From Rhizobacter sp. (GTDB taxonomy: Bacteria > Pseudomonadota > Gammaproteobacteria > Burkholderiales > Burkholderiaceae_C), in the NCBI GenBank assembly GCA_014380155.1, contig JACMKJ010000500.1, positions 1-21,703 on the forward strand: DNA of 21,703 nt. Reading direction: 5' to 3'. The position numbers and the translations under genes are program-made. The notes under the pieces are model-generated. The model was not told the origin of the DNA, made no database searches, and was given only the letters and a program-made list of their open reading frames with translations. Of this stretch, positions 14,995 to 20,369 are shown one piece after another (within the stretch, counting starts at the first letter, position 1; every line of letters begins with the position of its first letter).

Positions 14995-16239
14995 TCAGTT
15001 GCACGTGGCATTCGGGCGGGCTGTGGTCTTGGACCAGCGCGGCGAGGCCGGGTCGAAGGTCAGCAGCGACGGACGGGCATAGTCGTAAGGGTCGTTCAGC
15101 CAGCGCACTTCGGGCTGCTGGGCCTGCGGGATGCCGATGTTGGTCATCGAGGTCAGCAGGTTGCGCTTCCAGATCTCGCCAGAGTTGCCGGCGGCGCCGC
15201 GGCGGCGTTGCGACTCGTCGTGATGGCTGGGGATGAACACCTTGGGCTGCAGGTCGCGTATGTAGATCGCGGCGTCGCGCATGCCGTTGGTGGGGTTGTT
15301 GGCGCCGCTCACGGCGCCGATCAGCACATCGGTGGCCGGCCACGCGCCCAGCTCGGTGATGAGCTGCGGCGCCAGTTCCTTGTAGGGGCCGACGCTGTCA
15401 TAAACAGAGACCGAGAACGCCCGCGGGCCTGGCACCGTGAAGTGATAGAGCACGCTCAGGTCGCCACCCGGGTTGCCAGACGCATTGCGCACACCGGGGT
15501 ACGCCGCTGGCCCGCTGGGCCACAGCGTGTGTTCACGCGGGTCTTCGCCGTCGGTGAAGTTGATGCCGTTGGGCGGGATGGTGGTGTCTGCGGGCGTGGC
15601 AGCGCCGTGCAGGTGGCGAATGACGTTCAGGCACTGGGCGGGCCTCAGGTGCGGGAGATCCATCGCCTTCGTGCCGATCGGCACGCCGGCCGCAAGCACC
15701 GCCGTGCAGTTGACGACCGCCGCGGCGCCGAACTGCATCGAGGTATCGCCTTGCATGGCGGTGCAGTGTTCGGCCGCGCCGAAGATCGTTGCACCGGTCC
15801 GATAGGCGACGTTGGCGAGGTAGGCGGTGTGGTCGCCGTGTCCATGGCCGATGAAGATCCACTCGGGCTTGAGCTCCACCAGGTCTTGCAGCCCCACCGG
15901 CGTGCGACGTCTGGCGCCCGCAGGCAGTGCCTCGTCGTCGTTGATATAGGCGTCCAGTAGGAAGACCTTGCCGTTGGCGGCGGCGGCGAAGGTCGTGGTG
16001 GTCAGCCAGGAAAAGATCACGCGGTCGCGGCGCACGTCGCCATTGATCGGATTCACATTCTCGAAGCCGAACATGTGCTGGCGTGCCTTGACAGTCGCGG
16101 CCAGCGACGTGGGCCCACCGGTGGGAACGCCCGCGAACTGGGCACTGGCGGAGGTGCCGGCCAGCAAGGCAACGGCAGTGGCAACAGCTGCTGCACCTCG
16201 GCGCAAAACGGCTGCCGGCTTGGCAGTGGATCGATGCAT
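14995..16239 (-). CDS. Exported MBL-fold metallohydrolase
   Basis: A 414-residue protein with a Sec-type signal peptide (residues 1-34, ending SASAQ). The metallo-beta-lactamase zinc motif is intact: HGHGDH at residues 132-137, His159 in AAEHC, and a C-terminal PSHHDES motif at 337-343. The protein should therefore bind metal and hydrolyse an ester, lactone, amide or similar bond in the periplasm; the substrate is not readable. A perfect AAGGAG lies just before the ATG at 16239, deciding against a much longer upstream reading frame that overlaps the dehydrogenase gene. It lies 47 bases after that gene and 27 bases before its degenerate lipoprotein paralogue. The two share a nearly colinear sequence including a C-terminal Cys-Asn end, so they arose by tandem duplication. 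Confidence 0.93.
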   Translation of the reverse strand: MHRSTAKPAAVLRRGAAAVATAVALLAGTSASAQFAGVPTGGPTSLAATVKARQHMFGFENVNPINGDVRRDRVIFSWLTTTTFAAAANGKVFLLDAYINDDEALPAGARRRTPVGLQDLVELKPEWIFIGHGHGDHTAYLANVAYRTGATIFGAAEHCTAMQGDTSMQFGAAAVVNCTAVLAAGVPIGTKAMDLPHLRPAQCLNVIRHLHGAATPADTTIPPNGINFTDGEDPREHTLWPSGPAAYPGVRNASGNPGGDLSVLYHFTVPGPRAFSVSVYDSVGPYKELAPQLITELGAWPATDVLIGAVSGANNPTNGMRDAAIYIRDLQPKVFIPSHHDESQRRRGAAGNSGEIWKRNLLTSMTNIGIPQAQQPEVRWLNDPYDYARPSLLTFDPASPRWSKTTARPNATCN

Positions 16240-16286
16240 CTTTGTCTCCTTTGTTTGAATATCGAGTCGCTTGGGAAAAGGGGCGA

Positions 16287-17360
16287 TCAGGGTGGGTCGG
16301 TCAGGCGCGCCGCGATGGCGCTGCCCAGCTCCTGCGTCGTGGCGTTGCCGCCCATGTCGGGCGTGCGCGGGCCGGTTTTCAACACGTGCTCGATTGCGCT
16401 CACGATGGCTGCGGCGGCCTCGGGCACGCCGAGAAAGTCGAGCATCAGTGCGCCCGACCAGATCATGGCGATCGGGTTGGCGATGCCGCGGCCATAGATG
16501 TCCGGTGCCGAGCCGTGCACCGGCTCGAACAGGGAGGGGAATTGCCGCTCCGGGTTGAGGTTGGCCGATGGCGCGATGCCGATGGTGCCGGTGGTGGCCG
16601 GTCCCAGGTCGGAGAGGATGTCGCCGAACAGATTGGTCGCCGCCACCACGTCGAAACGTTTTGGCTGCAGAACAAAGCGCGCGGACAAGATGTCGATGTG
16701 CTGCTTGTCGAGGGTGACATCGGGATAGTCCTGCGCCACGGCCTCCGCACGTTGATCCCACCAGGGCATGCTGATGGCGATGCCATTCGATTTCGTCGCC
16801 ACCGTCAGGTGCTTGCGCTCACGTGAGCGTGCGAGCTCGAAGGCATAGCGCAGCAGGCGGTCGGCGCCCACACGCGAGAACACCGACTCCTGGATCACGA
16901 TTTCTCGCTCGGTGCCTTCGTACATCACACCCCCGATCGACGTGTACTCGCCCTCGGTATTCTCGCGAACCACCAGGTAGTCGATGTCCCCGGGTTTGTA
17001 GTTCGCCAGCGGGCTGGGGACTCCTTCGAACAGCCGCACCGGACGCAGATTGATGTACTGGTCGAACTCGCGCCTGAACTTGAGCAGGCTGCCCCAGAGG
17101 GACACGTGGTCCGGCACCTTGGCGGGCCAGCCCGCGGCGCCGAAGTAGATGGCCTGCTGGTCGCTCAACCGCTGCTTCCAGTCGGCCGGCATCATCGTGC
17201 CGTGCTCCACGTAGTAGTCGCAGCTGGCCCATTCGATGTGGTCGAGGTGCAGCCTGAAATCGAAGCGGGCTGCAGCCGCGGCCAGAACCTTCAAGCCTTC
17301 GGGCATCACTTCCTGGCCGATCCCATCGCCGGGGATGACCGCAATTCGGAACTCTCGCAT
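16287..17360 (-). CDS. ttuC: Tartrate/D-malate dehydrogenase family (isocitrate/isopropylmalate dehydrogenase superfamily)
   Basis: A 357-residue cytoplasmic beta-decarboxylating NAD-dependent dehydrogenase. The N-terminal IPGDGIGQEV, RENTEGEYTSIGG (near residue 134), ATKSNGI with the catalytic Lys, the metal-binding aspartates in NLFGDILSDLGP, and EPVHGSAPDIYGRGIANP are all present. Length and the WxLLKFRREFDQYINLRP segment fit the tartrate dehydrogenase/decarboxylase-D-malate dehydrogenase branch (TtuC/DmlA) rather than LeuB or Icd. These enzymes oxidise tartrate, D-malate or related 2-hydroxy-diacids, some with decarboxylation. AGGAG precedes the ATG at 17360. It heads a five-gene run with periplasmic MBL proteins and a Bug receptor and is divergent from a LysR regulator, the arrangement of known tartrate and D-malate loci. 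The exact substrate is not certain. Confidence 0.9.
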   Translation of the reverse strand: MREFRIAVIPGDGIGQEVMPEGLKVLAAAAARFDFRLHLDHIEWASCDYYVEHGTMMPADWKQRLSDQQAIYFGAAGWPAKVPDHVSLWGSLLKFRREFDQYINLRPVRLFEGVPSPLANYKPGDIDYLVVRENTEGEYTSIGGVMYEGTEREIVIQESVFSRVGADRLLRYAFELARSRERKHLTVATKSNGIAISMPWWDQRAEAVAQDYPDVTLDKQHIDILSARFVLQPKRFDVVAATNLFGDILSDLGPATTGTIGIAPSANLNPERQFPSLFEPVHGSAPDIYGRGIANPIAMIWSGALMLDFLGVPEAAAAIVSAIEHVLKTGPRTPDMGGNATTQELGSAIAARLTDPP

Positions 17361-17470
17361 TTGATCTCCTGGTGTCTGCAAAGGCGTGGCCTTCGCTGTC
17401 GGAATCGATACTACGGTTGCTGACGCAATGACTACAATTCGCCAGTTTGTTAATTCTTTATGCACACATC
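17361..17470. promoter_or_regulatory. Divergent promoter region of dehydrogenase operon and LysR gene
   Basis: This 110-bp AT-rich interval separates the two divergent genes. Rightwards, TACAAT at 17433-17438 is a good -10 element about 33 bases before the GTG start, without a clear -35. Leftwards, TTGTAG and TAGTAT are 18 bases apart, a weak sigma70 pair covering the palindrome at 17417-17428. Confidence 0.5.
17417..17428. promoter_or_regulatory. Candidate LysR operator palindrome
   Basis: TTGC-TGAC-GCAA is a perfect 4+4 inverted repeat located centrally in the divergent region and inside the spacer of the proposed leftward promoter. LysR proteins bind T-N11-A-like dyads of this general kind; here the outer T to A spacing is ten. 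Assignment is by position and symmetry only. Confidence 0.4.
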
Positions 17471-18490
17471 GTGAACAGTTCCCTGCCCAACATCGACGAC
17501 CTGGAGGTCTTCGTCCACGTGGCGCAGCGCAGCAGCTTCGTCGCAGCAGCCCAGCATCTCGGCGTCTCGCCTGCCTATGTGACCAAGCGCGTTCGCATGC
17601 TTGAGACCGCCTTGGGCGCGACCCTCTTCCATCGCACCACGCGACGGGTGGTCGTGAGCGAAGACGGGGAGCGCACGTATCACTGGGCGCAGAAGGTTCT
17701 CGACGATGTCGACCACTTGGTCGAAGAGATCGGTACCAAGCGGAAGACGCCTCGCGGCACGATTCGTGTGTGCAGCAGCTTTGGTTTCGGTCGACGCGTG
17801 ATCGGGCCGGCTCTTTCAGGCCTGGGGGCGAAGTACCCTGGCTTGCAGATCCGCTTCGAGGTCTTCGACCGACTCGTCGATGTGGGGGCCGAGGGCTTCG
17901 ACCTCGACATCAGGATCGGTGACGAGATTTCTCCGCATCACATTGCCAAGCGGCTGGGATCGAACCATCGCGTCCTTTGTGCGTCGCCGAAGTACGTCAA
18001 GAAGAACGGCACGCCCAAGACCCTGGCGGAGCTCGCCAACCACGACTGCCTGATCATTCGCGAACGCGACCACCCTTTCGGGGTCTGGCGCCTGCGCGCC
18101 GGGAGCAAGGAGGAGGCAGTCAAGGTACGCGGCTCCCTCTCATCCAATCACGGCGAGATCGTCGTGCGCTGGGCCGTGGATGGGTGCGGGATCACGCTGC
18201 GCTCCATGTGGGACGTCGGCCCCTTGTTGAAGAGCGGCGAACTGGTGCAGCTGCTGCCCGAGTGGACTCAGGAAGCCAACATCTGGGCGGTCTACCCGAC
18301 GAGACTGGAAACTTCGGCCAAGGTCCGTGTCTGCATCGACTGGCTGCAGGATGTCATCAACAGTCCCGACGTCCTCCCGGGGTCCGTCAGTTCACTGTCA
18401 GAGGTGGCACAGTCGGGAGCCGTCAAGCGCAAACGGCGGGCACCGGCGACACCCGGAGTCGGCACCGGCGCGAATGGAAGTCCTCGGTGA
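17471..18490 (+). CDS. LysR-family transcriptional regulator (TtuA/DmlR-like context)
   Basis: A 339-residue regulator. The winged helix-turn-helix is near residues 6-65 (FVHVAQRSSFVAAAQHLGVS, then AYVTKRVRMLETALGATLFHR). The effector domain follows with DIRIGDEISPHHIAKRLG. It ends in an unusual 35-residue Ser/Ala-rich and basic tail containing KRKRRAP, beyond the normal LysR end. The GTG at 17471 (product MNSSLPNIDDLEVF) matches the usual LysR start; a TTG at 17447 is the alternative. It is divergent from the tartrate/D-malate-type dehydrogenase gene, the classical arrangement for LysR control of that enzyme, so it likely governs the whole leftward five-gene run in response to the hydroxy-acid. 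Confidence 0.92.
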   Translation: MNSSLPNIDDLEVFVHVAQRSSFVAAAQHLGVSPAYVTKRVRMLETALGATLFHRTTRRVVVSEDGERTYHWAQKVLDDVDHLVEEIGTKRKTPRGTIRVCSSFGFGRRVIGPALSGLGAKYPGLQIRFEVFDRLVDVGAEGFDLDIRIGDEISPHHIAKRLGSNHRVLCASPKYVKKNGTPKTLAELANHDCLIIRERDHPFGVWRLRAGSKEEAVKVRGSLSSNHGEIVVRWAVDGCGITLRSMWDVGPLLKSGELVQLLPEWTQEANIWAVYPTRLETSAKVRVCIDWLQDVINSPDVLPGSVSSLSEVAQSGAVKRKRRAPATPGVGTGANGSPR

Positions 18491-18545
18491 AAAGTGATGA
18501 TCGGTCGGCCCGAACTGGCGGCGGCGCTGCTGCGGGGCTGACGCT

Positions 18546-19376
18546 TCAACGTGCGATCACCTTGAGTGCCTGCGGCTCGGTACGCGCCATCACCGTGCCC
18601 GGCGCGGTCGTGCTGACCAGCCCCAGGCGCAGGGTGTAGTCGTCGGCCGGCGGCGGATTGAGCCAGACCTCGGTCTGCCCGGCGGGGAAGTTCAGCAGCT
18701 CGGGCTTGCGCCCTGGGCGCTCGATGGTCAGCCGGAAATGGCCGGTCTCGGGCGCGGCGGCACCGACATGCGAGATGTTGTACCCGCTGGCGTGGAACTG
18801 CACCCGGAAGGGCGGGCGCACCGTCTCGCCATTGGCGGGGCTCAAGATTTCGACGCGCGCCGGGCCCAGCACGGTGGCCGGTGTCACGTCCTTGTTCTGC
18901 TTGCCGATGGTCAGCGTGAGGGGCTTGCTGTAGACGAAGTAAGGGATATGCCCCTGGTCGGCCAGCAACATGCGCAACTCGTACTTGCCCGGTGGCAGGT
19001 TGAGCAAGGTTTCCATCTGCCCCTTGCCGAAGTGGATGTACTTGTCGGTAAAGGGCAGCGGCTTCTTGAAATCCAGCGGCAGCGGTTGGTTGACCAGCAG
19101 ATGGTGATGCCCGGCACGGCCGGCCGTCTTGCCCGCCGGCACGATGCCGCGCATGGACAGGCCGAAGCGCACGACCAGCGGCGACTCTTTCACGTCGCCG
19201 TCCTTGAGATTGGTGAAATAAGACTCCGGCGTGCGCGAGGTCGGCAGTGTGACCCAGGGGTGCGGCAACAGCTCTGGTGCGTCTGCGCCCGATGGCTGGG
19301 CCTGCGCCCGTACCGAGGAGGCGCACAGCAGCGCCAACAGCGCTGGCAAGAGACCGATGGATCTTCTCGTGTTCAT
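18546..19376 (-). CDS. DUF4399 domain periplasmic protein
   Basis: A 276-residue exported protein. The signal peptide ends around residue 25 (SVRAQA). A DUF4399 domain spans about residues 55-165, recognised by VKESPLVVRFGLSMRG, GRAGHHHLLVN (residues 86-96), YIHFGKGQMETLLNLPPG and LLADQGHIPY. The second half (about 170-276) has a similar plan (GETVRPPFRVQF, TGHFRLTIER, FPAGQTEVWLNPPPADDYTLRL), looking like a degenerate second copy that lost the His cluster. The function of DUF4399 is not established; the HHH cluster suggests metal binding. The ATG at 19376 has AGAAGAG upstream; upstream in-frame Met codons at 19403 and 19448 lack this. It is convergent with the LysR gene, leaving 55 bases between stops. 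Confidence 0.88.
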   Translation of the reverse strand: MNTRRSIGLLPALLALLCASSVRAQAQPSGADAPELLPHPWVTLPTSRTPESYFTNLKDGDVKESPLVVRFGLSMRGIVPAGKTAGRAGHHHLLVNQPLPLDFKKPLPFTDKYIHFGKGQMETLLNLPPGKYELRMLLADQGHIPYFVYSKPLTLTIGKQNKDVTPATVLGPARVEILSPANGETVRPPFRVQFHASGYNISHVGAAAPETGHFRLTIERPGRKPELLNFPAGQTEVWLNPPPADDYTLRLGLVSTTAPGTVMARTEPQALKVIAR

Positions 19377-19448
19377 GACTCTTCTGATGGATATGTGACG
19401 CATGGAGGCTAGCAGAACGTAACAATTTCCCTCATGAGCAAAACGCAA

Positions 19449-19466
19449 CCTCGCAATACAGCGAGG
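19449..19466 (-). terminator. Short hairpin, possible terminator of the uvrA remnant
   Basis: CCTCGC-AATACA-GCGAGG forms a perfect 6-bp stem. Read leftwards it is followed by a moderately T-rich tract (TTGCGTTTTG) and lies just downstream of the uvrA remnant's stop. The stem is short and the T tract broken, so this is a weak call. Confidence 0.35.
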
Positions 19467-19508
19467 CTATATACCCAAGCAGCCCAGCATCCAGCCAGTC
19501 CATCGCGC

Positions 19509-19690
19509 TCAGCGCTGTGCCAGCACGCGCCCCAGGGCGCCCCCCGTGTGCGTGCCCTGCTTGACCACAACACCCTCGGGTGTCGCCGCAGCATCACCAT
19601 CACGCTGTGGCCGCCATCGACCAAGCGGCGCAGCACGCGGACGAGCTTGTTCACGTCGGCGATGTGCAGGCCCACCGGACTCAGGGACGA
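19509..19690 (-). pseudogene. uvrA: C-terminal remnant of a UvrA-type excinuclease ATPase subunit
   Basis: Read leftwards, one frame gives GLHIADVNKLVRVLRRLVDG and then GHSVMVM, the UvrA segment that follows DEPTTGLH and contains the VDGGHSVVVIEH box. From about 19592 the match moves to another frame, giving ATPEGVVVKQGTHTGGALGR and then VLAQR before a stop, which is the extreme UvrA C-terminus (GTPE...SHTG...L). Between the two matches about 30 residues that normally hold the EH and IDLGPEGG motifs are missing. The fragment thus has an internal deletion plus a frameshift, and the whole N-terminal bulk of UvrA is absent. It cannot make a functional protein. It marks a rearranged or decaying segment between the DUF4399 gene and the export gene. 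Confidence 0.72.
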
Positions 19691-19793
19691 AGGAGGTTAG
19701 ACCCTTTCGACGATAAGTACTGTCCGCTACCGCACAGACAGCACCGAACGCAAGCAGCAGTCTAGGTTGCACGAAGACACCGGTGAACCCGCC

Positions 19794-20066
19794 ATGCAAC
19801 CTGACCTGACGACACGGTCCGCGCGCGACCAGAACTACCAGCTGCTCAAATCGAGACGCCGGCGCTTCGGTAGTTGGCTCACGCTGGCGATGATGGTCGC
19901 GTACTGCGGCTTCATGCTCCTGGTGGCGTCCGACAAGCCTTTCCTCGCGACGCGCCTGGGTCAAGGCGTCACCACCATCGGCATGTTGATCGGGCTGGGA
20001 CTCATCGTCTTCACCGTGATCATCACGGCGATCTCTGTGAAGCGTGCGAAACACATGGCGATCAAC
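19794..20066 (+). pseudogene. DUF485 inner-membrane protein, 3' end lost (frame runs on into the export gene)
   Basis: Starting at ATG 19794 the protein has a DUF485 pattern. A short N-terminus ends in YQLLKSRRRRFG. Transmembrane segment 1 is SWLTLAMMVAYCGFMLLVAS. A loop KPFLATRLGQGVTT follows, then transmembrane segment 2 (IGMLIGLGLIVFTVIITAIS) and VKRAK. Intact members continue with roughly RANREFDPL and a short acidic tail and are encoded before an ActP-type solute symporter; neither is present here. After VKRAK the frame stays open through unrelated sequence for about 100 codons and continues without a stop into the export lipoprotein. A 9-bp direct repeat AGGTTTGTC (20093 and 20104) lies near the point where similarity ends. 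No good ribosome binding site precedes the ATG. I read it as a truncated remnant, though a run-on membrane fusion is not excluded. Confidence 0.65.
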
Positions 20067-20369
20067 AAAGTGTGGCATCGAGATTGCTCAACAGGTTTGT
20101 CGGAGGTTTGTCATCCGGCTTTTTCGAGCCCCGATAGAGGCTCGCCCTTGTCAGATTCAGATGCACATGACCCGCACCATGCGCCAAGCGGCCGTCGCGG
20201 CCCGCTGGTTCGTTGCGGGCTCATGCTGCTGACAGTGGGGCTGGCCACCGCACGCATTGAATACCGCGGTCGCTTTGCCGCGATCTCGCAGCAGCGCAAG
20301 ACAACGCGAGCGTCGTCTAGCTCCAACTCGCCATTCAATGCCGTAGCGCTCACCCAAAGGGGTTCCGTG
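20067..20369. other. Non-conserved interval between DUF485 remnant and export gene
   Basis: No recognisable protein family in any frame. It holds a 9-bp direct repeat (20093-20101 and 20104-20112) and a hairpin CGAGCC-N8-GGCTCG (20125-20144) without a trailing T run. One frame is open throughout and joins the genes on both sides. The promoter of the downstream export gene should be here, but I see no convincing sigma70 pair. Confidence 0.5.

Noticed and set aside
14995..16761. 588-codon version of the MBL gene
   Set aside because: The extra 174 codons overlap the dehydrogenase gene in another frame. The ATG at 16239 has a perfect AAGGAG and starts a signal peptide.
20125..20144. Hairpin CGAGCC-N8-GGCTCG as an intrinsic terminator
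   Set aside because: The T run precedes rather than follows the stem on the plus strand, and A residues follow it on the minus strand.
20160..20232. Possible small peptide gene starting MHMTRTMRQ
   Set aside because: Only about 24 codons, no ribosome binding site and no signal or conserved pattern.
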